This document shows positions 34,479 to 45,218 of a DNA stretch of 64,000 nucleotides, in pieces (position 1 is the stretch's first letter; each line of letters opens with the position of its first letter). The notes below the pieces were generated by a model that worked only from the letters and a program-made list of their open reading frames with translations, had not been told where the DNA came from and ran no database searches. Both the position numbers and the translations under genes were made by a program. The DNA comes from Yersinia frederiksenii ATCC 33641 (GTDB lineage Bacteria > Pseudomonadota > Gammaproteobacteria > Enterobacterales > Enterobacteriaceae): the NCBI RefSeq assembly GCF_000754805.1, contig NZ_KN150731.1, forward strand, positions 3,769,886-3,833,885, in the 5' to 3' direction.

Positions 34479-35387
34479 ATGGACGAAAAACGACTCACAC
34501 ATTTGCGGCAATTGGAGGCGGAGAGTATCCATATCATCCGTGAGGTGGCCGCCGAATTCGGTAACCCGGTGATGCTCTATTCCATCGGTAAAGATTCTTC
34601 TGTGATGCTGCATCTGGCGCGTAAGGCATTTTTCCCCGGTAATTTACCTTTCCCATTATTGCATGTGGATACCGGCTGGAAATTCCGCGAAATGTACGAG
34701 TTCCGCGACCGCACCGCCAAAGCTTTCGGTTGCGAATTATTGGTACACCGTAACCCGGAAGGGGTGGCGATGGGGATTAATCCCTTTGTTCACGGCAGTG
34801 CCAAACATACCGATATCATGAAAACCGAAGGCCTCAAGCAAGCACTGAACAAGTACGGTTTTGATGCCGCTTTTGGTGGCGCGCGGCGTGATGAAGAGAA
34901 ATCTCGAGCCAAAGAACGCATATATTCGTTCCGCGACCGTTTCCATCGCTGGGACCCAAAAAATCAGCGCCCAGAACTGTGGCATAACTACAACGGCCAG
35001 ATTAACAAAGGCGAAAGTATTCGTGTTTTCCCTTTGTCTAACTGGACTGAACTGGATATCTGGCAATATATCTTCCTGGAGAAAATCGACATTGTGCCGC
35101 TGTATTTAGCGAAGCCACGCCCGGTGGTGGAACGTGACGGTATGTTGCTGATGGTGGATGACGATCGTATCGATTTACAGCCAGGTGAAGTGATTACTCA
35201 GAAAATGGTGCGTTTCCGTACGCTCGGCTGTTGGCCGCTGACCGGCGCAGTTGAGTCGGAGGCTGAAACCTTGCCTGCCATTATCGAAGAGATGCTTATT
35301 TCGACCACCAGTGAACGTCAGGGTCGTATGATCGACCGCGATCAATCCGGCTCCATGGAGCTTAAAAAGCGTCAGGGATATTTCTGA
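34479..35387 (+). CDS. cysD: CysD, sulfate adenylyltransferase subunit 2
   Basis: CysD with the CysN GTPase forms ATP sulfurylase, which makes adenosine phosphosulfate from sulfate and ATP. The 302-residue length equals E. coli CysD. The ATP-pyrophosphatase loop is [36 protein letters not shown] and the C-terminal [18 protein letters not shown] are conserved. It lies 10 bp from cysG and 10 bp from cysN. Confidence 0.97.
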   Translation: MDEKRLTHLRQLEAESIHIIREVAAEFGNPVMLYSIGKDSSVMLHLARKAFFPGNLPFPLLHVDTGWKFREMYEFRDRTAKAFGCELLVHRNPEGVAMGINPFVHGSAKHTDIMKTEGLKQALNKYGFDAAFGGARRDEEKSRAKERIYSFRDRFHRWDPKNQRPELWHNYNGQINKGESIRVFPLSNWTELDIWQYIFLEKIDIVPLYLAKPRPVVERDGMLLMVDDDRIDLQPGEVITQKMVRFRTLGCWPLTGAVESEAETLPAIIEEMLISTTSERQGRMIDRDQSGSMELKKRQGYF

Positions 35388-35397
35388 GGAGCGCCCG

Positions 35398-36897
35398 ATG
35401 AGCACAAAATTTCAAGACCAATCGGCTTTAGAACGTCAGTCAGCTACACAGAACAGGTCAATGATTTTAGCAAACACGTCTATTGCCCAGCAAATTGCTA
35501 ACGAAGGCGGCGTAGAAGCTTACCTGCATGCACAGCAGCACAAAACGATGCTGCGTTTTCTGACCTGTGGCAGTGTGGATGACGGCAAAAGCACGTTGAT
35601 TGGCCGTTTGTTGCACGATACCCGCCAAATCTACGAAGATCAGCTCACAACGCTGCATACTGATAGTAAACGTATTGGTACTCAGGGCGAGAAACTGGAC
35701 TTGGCATTACTGGTGGATGGCTTACAGGCTGAACGTGAGCAGGGCATTACCATTGATGTAGCTTATCGTTATTTCTCGACTGAAAAACGCAAGTTTATCA
35801 TCGCCGATACCCCTGGGCATGAGCAATATACCCGCAATATGGCCACCGGTGCTTCTACCTGTGACTTGGCTATTTTGTTGATCGATGCGCGTAAAGGGGT
35901 GCTGGACCAAACCCGCCGCCACAGTTTTATCGCCACGTTACTGGGTATCCGCCACTTAGTGGTGGCAGTGAATAAGATGGACTTGGTGGATTATCAGGAA
36001 AGTGTCTTCGAGCAGTTTAAAGAGGATTACCTGAGTTTTGCCGAGCAGTTACCGACAGACCTCAATATTAAATTTGTGCCGCTATCTGCGCTGGACGGTG
36101 ACAATGTCGCCTCACCGAGTGAGAAAATGGATTGGTACTCCGGACCGACGCTGCTTGAAGTACTGGAAAGTGTTGATGTGGTGAATGCCAGCCGTCAGCA
36201 GCCACTGCGTTTCCCGGTGCAGTATGTGAACCGGCCTAATCTGGATTTCCGTGGTTATGCGGGCACCTTGTCTGCCGGTATTGTCCGGGTGGGGCAAAAA
36301 ATAAAAGTATTGCCCTCCGGTGTGGAATCAACGGTGGCGCGTATTGTGACCTTCGATGGCGATTTGAGCCAAGCGGTGCCCGGTGAGGCGATTACGTTGG
36401 TGCTGACAGATGAGGTGGACATCAGTCGGGGCGACTTACTGGTTGATGCCAGTGAGACCCTCAAAGCGGCACAGAATGCGCTGGTGGATGTGGTATGGAT
36501 GGCCGAGCAACCACTGGTGGTTGGACAAAGTTATGATATTAAAGTCGCGGGGAAAAAGACCCGGGCCCGTGTTGAAAATATCCAATATCAAGTTGAAATC
36601 AACTCGTTGACTCAGCGGGTAGTTGAAAACCTGCCGCTTAACGGCATTGGTTTGGTTGAACTGGCGTTTGATGAGCCACTGCTGCTTGATAGCTATCAAC
36701 GTAATCGGGATACCGGCGGCATGATCTTCATTGACCGCTTGAGTAATGTCACCGTTGGTGCGGGTTTGATCCGTGAGACGCTAGAGTCGATTTACCAAGA
36801 AACAACTGAATTCAGCGCATTTGAACTAGAGCTGAATGCACTGGTTCGCCGCCACTTCCCACACTGGGGTGCGCGTGATTTGTTAGGGGGTAAATAG
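35398..36897 (+). CDS. cysN: CysN, sulfate adenylyltransferase subunit 1 (GTPase)
   Basis: CysN couples GTP hydrolysis to sulfate activation by CysD. It is an EF-Tu-like GTPase of 499 residues with G1 [15 protein letters not shown] (about 61-75), G3 [11 protein letters not shown] and G4 NKMDLVD, then beta-barrel domains. The N-terminus is about 20 residues longer than E. coli CysN; a strong GAGGAG upstream of the ATG at 35398 supports this start. It ends 1 bp before the cysC start. Confidence 0.97.
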   Translation: MSTKFQDQSALERQSATQNRSMILANTSIAQQIANEGGVEAYLHAQQHKTMLRFLTCGSVDDGKSTLIGRLLHDTRQIYEDQLTTLHTDSKRIGTQGEKLDLALLVDGLQAEREQGITIDVAYRYFSTEKRKFIIADTPGHEQYTRNMATGASTCDLAILLIDARKGVLDQTRRHSFIATLLGIRHLVVAVNKMDLVDYQESVFEQFKEDYLSFAEQLPTDLNIKFVPLSALDGDNVASPSEKMDWYSGPTLLEVLESVDVVNASRQQPLRFPVQYVNRPNLDFRGYAGTLSAGIVRVGQKIKVLPSGVESTVARIVTFDGDLSQAVPGEAITLVLTDEVDISRGDLLVDASETLKAAQNALVDVVWMAEQPLVVGQSYDIKVAGKKTRARVENIQYQVEINSLTQRVVENLPLNGIGLVELAFDEPLLLDSYQRNRDTGGMIFIDRLSNVTVGAGLIRETLESIYQETTEFSAFELELNALVRRHFPHWGARDLLGGK

Positions 36898-36898
36898 C

Positions 36899-37501
36899 GT
36901 GCCTGCGGATGAGAATATTGTCTGGCATCCTCATACTGTGACCCGAGAAGATCGTGAGCAACAGCATGGACATCGGGGTGTGGTGGTGTGGTTTACCGGT
37001 TTATCGGGTTCCGGTAAATCAACCTTGGCCGGCGCACTGGAACAGGCGCTGTTTGCCCAGGGGGTTAGTACTTACTTACTCGATGGCGACAATGTTCGCC
37101 ATGGTCTATGCCGCGACTTGGGTTTTTCTGATGCGGACCGGCGCGAGAATATCCGTCGGGTCGGGGAAGTTGCCAAATTGATGGTTGATGCAGGTCTGGT
37201 GGTACTGACCGCCTTCATTTCTCCTCATCGGGCTGAGCGCCAAATGGTGCGAGATATGCTGGTATCGGGCCAGTTTATCGAGGTATTCGTGGATACGCCG
37301 TTGGCGATTTGTGAAGCTCGCGACCCGAAAGGACTCTATAAGAAAGCCCGTGCCGGTGAGCTGAAAAACTTTACCGGCATCGACTCTGTTTATGAAGCTC
37401 CTGAGCACCCTGATATACATTTGCAGGGTGAACAATTAGTAACAAATTTGATTGAACAATTGTTAGACGTACTCCGTGGTAGAGCTATTATCAAACTCTA
37501 A
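36899..37501 (+). CDS. cysC: CysC, adenylylsulfate kinase
   Basis: CysC phosphorylates adenosine phosphosulfate to PAPS, the substrate of CysH. The 200-residue protein has a P-loop [15 protein letters not shown] (about 32-46), the substrate-binding DGDNVRHGL and the family's [19 protein letters not shown] segment. The start is GTG, one base after the cysN stop, with a G-rich ribosome site inside cysN. It is the last enzyme gene of the cysGDNC operon. Confidence 0.97.
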   Translation: MPADENIVWHPHTVTREDREQQHGHRGVVVWFTGLSGSGKSTLAGALEQALFAQGVSTYLLDGDNVRHGLCRDLGFSDADRRENIRRVGEVAKLMVDAGLVVLTAFISPHRAERQMVRDMLVSGQFIEVFVDTPLAICEARDPKGLYKKARAGELKNFTGIDSVYEAPEHPDIHLQGEQLVTNLIEQLLDVLRGRAIIKL

Positions 37502-37578
37502 ATGTACTTTTTGGCTACATGTACTGCCCGGCGAAACGACCTCAGAGCGTGCCGGTAAACTGTGCCCACGGGATTTCT

Positions 37579-37896
37579 ATGCAGAATGTCACCCAGATTA
37601 TTATCGACGAACAGCAAGAGAGAGAGGATCCGTCATACTCCTTTCTTGGGGGCGTCACTGGTTTTGTTTTCTATTGGCTGGCGTTTGCTATCCCATTTTT
37701 TGTCTATGGCCCCAATACGGTCTTCTTCTTACTCTATACCTGGCCGTTCTTTTTGGCCTTGATGCCGGTTTCGGTGCTAATCGGTATCACGTTGAGCATG
37801 CTATCGCGCGGTAATCTGCTCGTTACCGTCGGTGGTACAGGGATTGCGGTGGTGTGCTTATTCTGGATGCTGTTCTCATTTCTCACCGGCTGGTGA
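37579..37896 (+). CDS. ygbE: YgbE, DUF3561 inner-membrane protein
   Basis: A 105-residue protein with three predicted membrane helices (about 24-46, 49-70 and 81-103) after a short acidic N-terminus. The central NTVFFLLYTWPFFLALMPV segment matches YgbE of E. coli, which also follows cysC. I chose the ATG at 37579; an in-frame start at 37519 would add twenty residues without homology. Function is unknown. It is probably co-transcribed with cysGDNC. Confidence 0.88.
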   Translation: MQNVTQIIIDEQQEREDPSYSFLGGVTGFVFYWLAFAIPFFVYGPNTVFFLLYTWPFFLALMPVSVLIGITLSMLSRGNLLVTVGGTGIAVVCLFWMLFSFLTGW

Positions 37897-37984
37897 GCGC
37901 GAGTTCAGCGGGCGGGTTTGGGTTTAACCCGATAACCGCCCACTTCAGTTTTGAATAAAGCCAATCTGTAACAACCTCACATCT

Positions 37985-38106
37985 CTATCCAATAGATTTC
38001 AAGATACAGGTAGGCGGCAACAGAATGAACCCAAGGAGTTGAGATAGCTCAATGACTTGGGTAAATGATGGCAGCCAACAACCCTGTAACTTGAAAGATG
38101 AGGGTT
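37985..38106. repeat. ERIC element between ygbE and the ABC importer genes
   Basis: A well-preserved short ERIC, about 122 bp: TCTATCCAATAGATTTCAAG at the left, ACAGGTAGGCGGCAACAGAA, GAGATAGCTCAATGACTTGG and GATGGCAGCCAACAACCCTG, then CTTGAAAGATGAGGGTTA. It lies between convergent genes and its right end touches the stop codon of the ABC ATPase gene, where it could act as a 3' hairpin. Confidence 0.9.
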
Positions 38107-38839
38107 AATTTTGTGCTGAAAGCACCTTGCTGAGGAAGGCTTGAGTTCGTGGGTTGCTTGGCGCGGTAAAGATCTCTTCCGGTTGACCCTCTTCCTGAAT
38201 CACTCCTTGATCGATAAACAATACCCGGTCGGCAACATCGCGGGCAAAGCCCATTTCATGGGTGACGACCACCATAGTCATCCCTTCCAGTGCCAAGGCT
38301 TTCATCACGGCCAGTACTTCACCCACTAATTCTGGGTCAAGGGCAGAAGTGGGCTCATCAAACAGCATGATTTTCGGCTCCATCGCCAAGGCTCTGGCAA
38401 TGGCGACTCGCTGCTGTTGTCCGCCGGACAAGCTACTAGGATAAGCATCAATTTTGTCCAGTAGCCCAACTTTACGTAACAATAACTCAGCCCGTTCTAT
38501 GGCCTGTGCACGCGGCAGCTTTTTGACGTCCATCGGCGCCATAATCAGGTTTTCTAGTACCGTCATATGGGGGAACAGATTAAAACGCTGAAATACCATG
38601 CCGACACTTTCGCGCATGCGGTTAAGGTCTGTTTTGGGATTGTGGATCTCAAAACCATTAACCGTTATTTCACCGCCGGACAATGTTTCCAGTGCATTGA
38701 TACAGCGCAAAAAGGTGCTTTTCCCCGAGCCTGACGGGCCAATGATACAGACCACTTCTTTCGGCTGAATTTCGCAGGAAATGCCGCGTAACACATGGGT
38801 TTCGCCAAATTGTTTTTGTAGGTTATGTACGTGAATCAC
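38105..38839 (-). CDS. Polar amino acid ABC importer, ATP-binding protein (GlnQ/HisP type)
   Basis: The 244-residue ATPase powers uptake of a polar amino acid. It shows Walker [14 protein letters not shown] (about 33-45), Q-loop [16 protein letters not shown], signature [15 protein letters not shown], Walker [15 protein letters not shown] and the switch histidine in [10 protein letters not shown]. This sequence style is the PAAT family of glutamine, histidine, arginine and glutamate importers. It overlaps the upstream permease gene by 17 bp. The exact substrate cannot be read from the sequence. Confidence 0.93.
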   Translation of the reverse strand: MIHVHNLQKQFGETHVLRGISCEIQPKEVVCIIGPSGSGKSTFLRCINALETLSGGEITVNGFEIHNPKTDLNRMRESVGMVFQRFNLFPHMTVLENLIMAPMDVKKLPRAQAIERAELLLRKVGLLDKIDAYPSSLSGGQQQRVAIARALAMEPKIMLFDEPTSALDPELVGEVLAVMKALALEGMTMVVVTHEMGFARDVADRVLFIDQGVIQEEGQPEEIFTAPSNPRTQAFLSKVLSAQN

Positions 38840-39590
38840 TTTTACCGAACCTCTTTTCCATATGCCGCACTAACAGCGAAAGCAAGAACGTAATAACCCA
38901 ATAAACCAGTGAAATGGCTAGATAGGGTTCCCAATAAGTCGCATAGGCACCGGATACGGTACGCGCGGCATAGGCTAAATCGGCCAGCCCGATGGCTGAT
39001 GCCAGTGATGAATCTTTCACTATGGCAATGGCATTATTACCCAATGGCGGCAGCATGCGGCGGAAAGCTTGCGGCAGGATAACCTTGCGCATGGTTTTGC
39101 CGTAGCTCATTCCCAGTGAACGAGAGGCTTCCATCTGACCACGATCAATTGACTGGATACCGGCACGGAAAATCTCGGAGACATATGCTCCAGCATTCAA
39201 TGTGATAGCCACGATACAAGATAAGAATGCACCGTAATCGGAGCGCAGCATTCTGGCAAAATCAGAGGACATAATGCCATTGGTGACCAGAATGCCATCC
39301 CGTGGATTGATAAACAGTGGCACTAATGCGAAATGCACCACCATAATCTGCACAAAGAGCGGTGTTCCTCGTATGGCACTGATATAGATACGCACTGGCC
39401 ATTGAACAAAGTAATACAATACGGGTTTCCAGATACCATGAGGTGCCTGCGCTAACCGCCCCAGCCCCAGAGTTAACCCCCAGGTGGTTCCCAGAATCAC
39501 GCAGATAATGGTGCACTTTATCGTCATCCAGGCGCCGTCCATAAACAGTGGCGCGTATTCCTGGATGATTTCCCAACGAAATCCTGACAT
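38823..39590 (-). CDS. Polar amino acid ABC importer, permease
   Basis: A 255-residue HisM/GlnP-type permease from the ATG at 39590 ([21 protein letters not shown]). It has about five hydrophobic helices. The ATPase-contacting EAA loop is [20 protein letters not shown], followed by [25 protein letters not shown], which is highly typical of PAAT permeases. Only one permease gene is present, so it probably acts as a homodimer. It is the middle gene of the three-gene importer operon. Confidence 0.93.
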   Translation of the reverse strand: MSGFRWEIIQEYAPLFMDGAWMTIKCTIICVILGTTWGLTLGLGRLAQAPHGIWKPVLYYFVQWPVRIYISAIRGTPLFVQIMVVHFALVPLFINPRDGILVTNGIMSSDFARMLRSDYGAFLSCIVAITLNAGAYVSEIFRAGIQSIDRGQMEASRSLGMSYGKTMRKVILPQAFRRMLPPLGNNAIAIVKDSSLASAIGLADLAYAARTVSGAYATYWEPYLAISLVYWVITFLLSLLVRHMEKRFGKSDSRT

Positions 39591-39620
39591 AAGACAATCC
39601 AAAAAACCGTTGTCGTTGAC

Positions 39621-39651
39621 GTTACAGCGGTATTCACAACCGGGCTGTAAC
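39621..39651 (-). repeat. Intercistronic stem-loop between binding-protein and permease genes
   Basis: GTTACAGC at 39621 pairs with GCTGTAAC at 39644, inside the 98-bp gap of the importer operon. Such hairpins often protect the upstream binding-protein mRNA so that it is made in excess; that role here is inferred. Confidence 0.5.
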
Positions 39652-39688
39652 GCCAAGAGCTTTGGGTCTAAAAAGGTGTATTAAAAAA

Positions 39689-40477
39689 TTATTTTGCTGG
39701 CTGTGTTGCCGCAGGCAAAGTAGGTACCTGGGTATCAAACCATTTTTCGTAGATGTTGGCGTAGGTGCCATCAGCAACGATTTTCTGTAAACCGCTGTTG
39801 ATTTTATTGCGTAATTCTTCATTACCTTTCGCGACCGCAATACCAAAATATTGGCGCTCGAATTTGTCATCAGAAACCAGTTGGAAGGCTTTTTCCGGAT
39901 GAGTTTTCAGGTAGAACTTGGCCACACCCACATCGCCAACCGCAGCGGCAATACCGTCTTCATATAACTCTTGCAGCATCAGCGGCGTATTATCAAAGCG
40001 TTTGATTGCGGTGCTATTTTTACCCAGAACATCGGATACCACGATATCGCCGGTGCTGGAGTTCACCACACCAACATTCAGATTTTTCAATGCGGCAATG
40101 GAGTCCACTTTAGAATCTTTAGGCACCACGATAGTTTGTTCAGCCGGGAAATAAGGGTCTGAGAAATCAACCATTTGCTTACGTTTGTCGGTAATAGTGA
40201 TGCCAGAAATAATGATGTCGCGATCACCCGATCCCAAGGTGGCAAAAATGCCTTCCCACGGTGTATTCACCAGTTTGACCTGGAAACCTTCAGCTTTACC
40301 GATAGCTTTAATAATATCGATATCAAAACCTTCCAGCTGTTTTTGGCTATTTTCATACTCGAATGGGCGGTAGGTACCACCGGAACCGACTACATAAGTT
40401 GGTTCGGCGGCCATTGCACTGCTTGCAGACAACACGGCGGCCAGGCATGTCCCGACCAGCATTAAACGTTTAAACAT
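39689..40477 (-). CDS. Polar amino acid ABC importer, periplasmic binding protein
   Basis: The 262-residue precursor starts at 40477 (MFKRLMLVGTCLAAVLSASSAMAAE) behind GGGAG, with a signal peptide cut after AMA. The mature protein is an SBP family 3 domain: FRPFEYENSQKQLEGFDIDI, then IISGITITDKRKQMVDFSDPY, the usual signature for binding the amino acid alpha-carboxyl and amino groups. It is the first gene of the importer operon; its promoter should lie in the gap before ftsB. Confidence 0.93.
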   Translation of the reverse strand: MFKRLMLVGTCLAAVLSASSAMAAEPTYVVGSGGTYRPFEYENSQKQLEGFDIDIIKAIGKAEGFQVKLVNTPWEGIFATLGSGDRDIIISGITITDKRKQMVDFSDPYFPAEQTIVVPKDSKVDSIAALKNLNVGVVNSSTGDIVVSDVLGKNSTAIKRFDNTPLMLQELYEDGIAAAVGDVGVAKFYLKTHPEKAFQLVSDDKFERQYFGIAVAKGNEELRNKINSGLQKIVADGTYANIYEKWFDTQVPTLPAATQPAK

Positions 40478-40869
40478 GTAAATCTCCCGGTTAAAAGGCA
40501 AAGGTAAGTGAAAGCATGATTTTTTATTTATGCAGTTTGAGTGCATAAAAATAAACTTTTATAAATGTAAACTCAACCGTGATAGGGATTATTTATTTAT
40601 GGCGACATTAAATATTCACATTTCTTTTGTTGGTAGACATAAGTTAACGGCAAAGCTACCTTTCCCAGTGTTTATCTCTGCATGATTTATTAACCGATAA
40701 TGGTGGGGTGAAACTGTGCTGAAAATTAGCATTTAATGACATTTTGTAGATTTGCATGGTATTTTTGCCGGAAATCGTCCTTAATCTGAGCCTTGTGGCC
40801 TATTTCCGTCACACAGTGGAGTCCGACGAAAAGTTGTGGGATGATTAGGCAGTTTTTCAGGGGGCGGGA
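40478..40869. other. Divergent gap between the importer operon and ftsB
   Basis: About 390 bp that must carry the importer promoter (left) and the ftsB-ispDF promoter (right). I see AT-rich sequence on the left half and no recognisable repeat, RNA or binding site. Confidence 0.5.
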
Positions 40870-41193
40870 ATGGGAAAACTTACACTATTATTGCTGATTT
40901 TACTTGGCTGGCTACAGTATTCATTGTGGCTGGGCAAGAATGGGGTTCATGATTTTGTTCGGGTTAAGGATGACGTTACCCTCCAAGAGGTCAATAACAG
41001 CAAACTTAAAGCTCGGAACGACCAGCTATTCGCTGAAATTGATGATTTAAACGGTGGTCAAGAGGCGATCGAAGAACGCGCACGTAACGAACTGGGTATG
41101 ATTAAACCCGGCGAAAGTTTCTATCGTCTGGTCCCTGACCAATCCGGACGCAATGCGAGTATCCCTTCGACGCAAAATAACGCACAACAATAA
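40870..41193 (+). CDS. ftsB: FtsB, cell division protein
   Basis: FtsB forms the FtsQLB complex that regulates septal peptidoglycan synthesis by FtsWI. The 107-residue protein has a short cytoplasmic start, one membrane helix (about 4-20, [19 protein letters not shown]) and a periplasmic coiled coil (about 30-70) followed by the conserved [15 protein letters not shown] segment. A G-rich ribosome site precedes the ATG. It is upstream of ispD by 3 bp, as in E. coli. Confidence 0.96.
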   Translation: MGKLTLLLLILLGWLQYSLWLGKNGVHDFVRVKDDVTLQEVNNSKLKARNDQLFAEIDDLNGGQEAIEERARNELGMIKPGESFYRLVPDQSGRNASIPSTQNNAQQ

Positions 41194-41196
41194 ATA

Positions 41197-41910
41197 ATGA
41201 GTAATTTCGCAGTTTCCCTTCCTGAAATCGTCGCCGTATTACCGGCGGCGGGTATTGGCAGCCGTATGCAGGCTGATTGCCCCAAACAGTATTTAATTGC
41301 TGGGGGCAAGACAATCATTGAGCATGCTATTTTTTCTTTGCTGAATCACCCAAGGATCCAGCGGGTTATCGTGGTGCTACATCCACAGGATCAGCAGTTT
41401 TCGTCATTATCTATTGCTCAGGATCCGCGTATCAGTGTGGTTCACGGTGGTGAGCAGCGAGCTGATTCTGTCATGGCAGGTTTGCGCTATGCCGGGCGGG
41501 CCGAATGGGTACTGGTGCATGATGCGGCGCGTCCCTGTTTGCATGCTGATGATCTTGAAAGATTATTATCGATAATCGAGTACAGCAAGGTCGGAGGTAT
41601 TTTGGCGGCACCGGTGCGCGACACCATGAAACGGAGTGAAGCAGGGGTTCAAGCCATCGCCCATACGGTGGATCGCCAAGCACTGTGGCATGCCCTGACA
41701 CCTCAACTTTTCCCACTTGAGTTATTAAAAATGTGCTTATCTCGCGCCCTGCAAGATGGGGCGGTAGTCACCGATGAAGCTTCAGCATTAGAACATTGCG
41801 GCTATCATCCGATACTGGTTTCGGGCCGTTCGGATAATATCAAGGTGACGCGCCCAGAAGATCTGGCGCTGGCAGAGTTCTACTTAACTCAACGACAAAA
41901 TCCCCAATAA
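41197..41910 (+). CDS. ispD: IspD, 2-C-methyl-D-erythritol 4-phosphate cytidylyltransferase
   Basis: IspD attaches CMP to methylerythritol phosphate in the MEP isoprenoid pathway. The 237-residue protein has the nucleotide-binding [20 protein letters not shown] loop (about 9-28), [10 protein letters not shown] with its metal aspartate and [11 protein letters not shown] near the C-terminus. It lies between ftsB and ispF in an operon with spacings of a few bases. Confidence 0.97.
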   Translation: MSNFAVSLPEIVAVLPAAGIGSRMQADCPKQYLIAGGKTIIEHAIFSLLNHPRIQRVIVVLHPQDQQFSSLSIAQDPRISVVHGGEQRADSVMAGLRYAGRAEWVLVHDAARPCLHADDLERLLSIIEYSKVGGILAAPVRDTMKRSEAGVQAIAHTVDRQALWHALTPQLFPLELLKMCLSRALQDGAVVTDEASALEHCGYHPILVSGRSDNIKVTRPEDLALAEFYLTQRQNPQ

Positions 41911-41924
41911 CTGGAGTGCAATTA

Positions 41925-42398
41925 ATGCGAATTGGCCATGGTTTCGATGTTCATAAGTTTGGCGGCGAAGGCCCGCTGATTATTGGCGGCGTGCGCATCC
42001 CTTATGAAAAGGGCCTGTTGGCACATTCTGATGGCGATGTCGCATTACATGCCGCTACCGATGCATTACTGGGTGCTGCTGCTTTGGGCGATATTGGAAA
42101 GTTATTCCCCGACACCGATCCGGCATTTAAAGGCGCAGACAGCCGTGCGCTCTTGCGTGAAGCTTATCGCCGTATCCTGGCTAAAGGCTACCAACTAGGG
42201 AATCTGGATATTACGATTATTGCCCAAGCCCCTAAAATGGCCCCTCATATTCCGCAAATGCGCGTTCATTTGGCGGAAGACCTACAATGTCATATGGATG
42301 ATATCAACGTCAAAGCCACGACCACTGAACAGCTCGGCTTTACTGGCCGTGGTGAAGGTATTGCCTGTGAAGCGGTGGCCCTGTTGGTTAAAGCCTAG
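41925..42398 (+). CDS. ispF: IspF, 2-C-methyl-D-erythritol 2,4-cyclodiphosphate synthase
   Basis: IspF cyclises the CDP-methylerythritol phosphate product to MEcPP with loss of CMP. The 157-residue protein starts at the ATG at 41925 ([14 protein letters not shown]), with GGAG at good spacing. The zinc ligands are in GFDVH and [13 protein letters not shown]. It follows ispD by 14 bp and precedes truD. Confidence 0.97.
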   Translation: MRIGHGFDVHKFGGEGPLIIGGVRIPYEKGLLAHSDGDVALHAATDALLGAAALGDIGKLFPDTDPAFKGADSRALLREAYRRILAKGYQLGNLDITIIAQAPKMAPHIPQMRVHLAEDLQCHMDDINVKATTTEQLGFTGRGEGIACEAVALLVKA

Positions 42399-42452
42399 TT
42401 GTTGGTTAACGCCTTGTTGTCGCTTAATAAATAGTTATTGGTTAAGGCATAA

Positions 42453-43505
42453 ATGATGGACATGGAAAATCTAACCTGGTTGCACGGCAAACCCAAAGCA
42501 AATGGTATGTTAAAAGCCAATCCAGAAGACTTTGTGGTAGTCGAAGATCTGGGATTTGAACCTGACGGTGAAGGTGAGCATTTACTGGTACGTATCCGCA
42601 AAAATGGCTGCAATACCCAGTTTGTTGCTGACTATCTGGCGCGTTTTGCCAAGATTCATCCACGTTTGGTAAGTTATGCGGGGTTGAAAGATCGTCACGC
42701 CGTCACCGAGCAATGGTTCTGCTTACACTTGCCGGGCAAAGAAGCTCCGGACCTGTCCACTTTTGAGCTGGAAGGCTGTGAGGTCCTTGAGTCTGTGCGC
42801 CAAAAAAGAAAACTGCGGATAGGTTCATTGAAAGGCAATGCTTTTACCTTGATTTTGCGCCATATCACCGATAATCAGGACGTAGAACAGCGATTGCAGC
42901 AGATAGCCGCGCAGGGCGTGCCTAACTATTTCGGGAGCCAGCGATTTGGTCGTGGTGGCAATAATCTGGTGCAGGCTCGGTTATGGGCTAATAATGAAAT
43001 TCGAGTAAAAGAACGCAGTAAACGCAGCTTTTATTTGTCAGCTAGCCGCAGTGCCATGTTCAACCTGATTAGCAGCTGCCGTTTGGCACAACAGCAGGCG
43101 ACGACCGTATTGGCTGGCGATGCATTGCAGCTCTCGGGGCGCGGTAGTTGGTTTGTGGCTGAAGCAGAAGAACTGGCCACGTTACAGCAACGCGTTGATG
43201 CGGGTGAATTGAATGTCACTGCGCCATTGCCGGGTGATGGCGAGCTGGGTACCCAGGGCGAAGCACTGACTTTCGAGCAGGCATGCTTAGCAGAGCAAAC
43301 CGAGCTATTGGCATTGATTAAACGCGAGCGTGTTGAGGGAGCCCGTAGGGCTATCTTGCTGAAACCACAGAATATGACGTGGAATTGGTGGGATGAGGTC
43401 ACTTTGGAACTCAGCTTCTGGCTGCCCGCTGGCAGTTTTGCCACCAGTGTGGTGCGAGAAATTATGAATCAGGACAATGCCGATGCTGCGGATATTGCTG
43501 AGTAA
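42453..43505 (+). CDS. truD: TruD, tRNA pseudouridine(13) synthase
   Basis: TruD isomerises U13 of certain tRNAs, including tRNA-Glu, to pseudouridine. The 350-residue protein has the catalytic aspartate in [15 protein letters not shown] (near residue 80), [15 protein letters not shown], and the C-terminal [17 protein letters not shown]. Two adjacent ATGs (42453 and 42456) are both plausible starts. Its last 23 bases overlap surE. Confidence 0.97.
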   Translation: MMDMENLTWLHGKPKANGMLKANPEDFVVVEDLGFEPDGEGEHLLVRIRKNGCNTQFVADYLARFAKIHPRLVSYAGLKDRHAVTEQWFCLHLPGKEAPDLSTFELEGCEVLESVRQKRKLRIGSLKGNAFTLILRHITDNQDVEQRLQQIAAQGVPNYFGSQRFGRGGNNLVQARLWANNEIRVKERSKRSFYLSASRSAMFNLISSCRLAQQQATTVLAGDALQLSGRGSWFVAEAEELATLQQRVDAGELNVTAPLPGDGELGTQGEALTFEQACLAEQTELLALIKRERVEGARRAILLKPQNMTWNWWDEVTLELSFWLPAGSFATSVVREIMNQDNADAADIAE

Positions 43506-44262
43506 CGACGACGGCATTACTGCGCCGGGTATCCAAACACTGGCATCAGCATTGCGAGAGTTTGCCCAGGTACAGATTGTGGCACCGGACCGTAATCGCA
43601 GCGGTTCTTCTAATGCCTTGACGCTAGATAGCGCTTTGCGTATCACGACGTTGTCCAATGGTGATATTGCCGTTCAGCAAGGTACGCCGACCGATTGTGT
43701 CTATTTGGGCGTCAATGCGTTAATGCGTCCCCGGCCTGATATTGTCGTTTCGGGTATCAATGCGGGCCCAAATCTGGGGGACGATGTTATCTACTCTGGT
43801 ACTGTGGCGGCGGCGATGGAAGGGCGGCACTTGGGATTCCCTGCATTGGCCGTCTCGCTCAATGGTCACCAGCACTATGCTACGGCGGCGGCAGTCACTT
43901 GCCGGATATTGCGTGCGTTACAGCATAAACCGTTGCGTACCGGTAAAATACTGAATATTAATGTACCTGACTTACCTTTATCTGCAATTAAAGGGATTCG
44001 GGTAACACGTTGTGGTAGCCGTCACCCGGCAGAGCAGGTATTTTGTCAACAAGACCCACGGGGACAAGATCTCTATTGGATTGGGCCGCCGGGGGAAAAG
44101 TTTGATGTGGCGGATGACACTGATTTCGCAGCAGTTGAGCAAGGTTATGTTTCTATCACACCATTGCAGGTTGATTTAACCGCCTATGCGGCGCAACAGG
44201 TGGTTGAAGATTGGTTAACCAACATGACGTTAGCAAATACCGAGGTTGACGGAGAATGGTAA
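43483..44262 (+). CDS. surE: SurE, 5'/3'-nucleotidase and exopolyphosphatase
   Basis: SurE dephosphorylates nucleoside monophosphates and helps stationary-phase survival. The 259-residue protein starts [16 protein letters not shown], containing the metal-binding DD pair; I prefer the ATG at 43483, eight bases after AGGA, to the one two codons earlier. [25 protein letters not shown] is conserved. The C-terminus has a short NMTLANT extension before TEVDGEW that looks like a local duplication. It overlaps truD and pcm, forming a coupled block. Confidence 0.96.
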   Translation: MLRILLSNDDGITAPGIQTLASALREFAQVQIVAPDRNRSGSSNALTLDSALRITTLSNGDIAVQQGTPTDCVYLGVNALMRPRPDIVVSGINAGPNLGDDVIYSGTVAAAMEGRHLGFPALAVSLNGHQHYATAAAVTCRILRALQHKPLRTGKILNINVPDLPLSAIKGIRVTRCGSRHPAEQVFCQQDPRGQDLYWIGPPGEKFDVADDTDFAAVEQGYVSITPLQVDLTAYAAQQVVEDWLTNMTLANTEVDGEW

Positions 44263-44882
44263 ATAAACGCATGCAAACATTGTTGATGCAGTTACGTCAG
44301 CAGGGCATTACAGACGAACGCTTGTTACAGGCGATCGAAGCTGTGCCGCGCGAGCGTTTTGTGGATGAGGCGTTATCCCATAAGGCCTATGAGAATACAG
44401 CCCTTCCTATAGGTTCAGGGCAAACTATTTCTCAGCCTTATATGGTGGCGCGCATGACGGAGTTGTTGCAATTGACGCCGACTTCGCGGGTATTAGAGAT
44501 TGGCACGGGTTCTGGTTATCAGACTGCTATTTTGGCGCATTTAGTCGAGCATGTATGTTCAGTAGAACGAATCAAAGGGTTACAGTGGCAGGCAAAACGT
44601 CGCCTGAAACAGCTTGATCTGCATAATGTCTCTACCCGCCATGGTGATGGCTGGCTAGGTTGGGCATCACGCGGGCCATTTGATGCGATCATTGTGACAG
44701 CGGCTCCGCCAGAAATACCCAATGCATTACTTGAGCAATTGGACGAGGGGGGGATATTAGTCCTGCCGGTGGGGGAGCAATCTCAAATACTAAAATGTGT
44801 GCAGCGTCGTAACAATGAGTTCCAGATTGAGACGGTAGAAGCGGTACGCTTTGTTCCTTTGGTAAAAGGAGAATTGGCTTAA
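44256..44882 (+). CDS. pcm: Pcm, protein-L-isoaspartate O-methyltransferase
   Basis: Pcm methylates isoaspartyl residues in damaged proteins as the first step of their repair. The 208-residue length equals E. coli Pcm. The SAM-binding motif is [15 protein letters not shown] (about 80-94) and the substrate segment [15 protein letters not shown] is present. It overlaps surE by 7 bp. The nlpD-rpoS pair follows after a 336-bp gap. Confidence 0.97.
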   Translation: MVNKRMQTLLMQLRQQGITDERLLQAIEAVPRERFVDEALSHKAYENTALPIGSGQTISQPYMVARMTELLQLTPTSRVLEIGTGSGYQTAILAHLVEHVCSVERIKGLQWQAKRRLKQLDLHNVSTRHGDGWLGWASRGPFDAIIVTAAPPEIPNALLEQLDEGGILVLPVGEQSQILKCVQRRNNEFQIETVEAVRFVPLVKGELA

Positions 44883-45218
44883 ATAAAATATTCTTATTTC
44901 AGCCTTAATCTTTTACTACGTCCTTAGCACAATTTTTATGCTAAATATCGGACAAAAATCAGTAACATAAATTTTATGGTGTGGCAGGCGCGGTATTGAT
45001 AGCATGCGCGCTTGCGCATTTTGTCTCTTCAGTTTGGGCTCGTATAGATGTGGCTCACACTGTGGAACCTTTTAAAACTCGAAAATGAGTGGCGTAGTGG
45101 CTATCAGACTGATGTTGTTGATTATCGTCAGTTGAGCACTTTAACTATCGACCACTGATAACTACAGTGTAAAAGGTATTTTTGATATATCGCTTATTAT
45201 TGCTGTCATGGGGGAAGC
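44883..45218. promoter_or_regulatory. pcm-nlpD intergenic region
   Basis: This 336-bp gap should hold the nlpD promoter. It contains a perfect short palindrome TTAGCA-N9-TGCTAA (44924-44944) whose role I cannot name. No gene, repeat family or RNA was recognised. Confidence 0.4.
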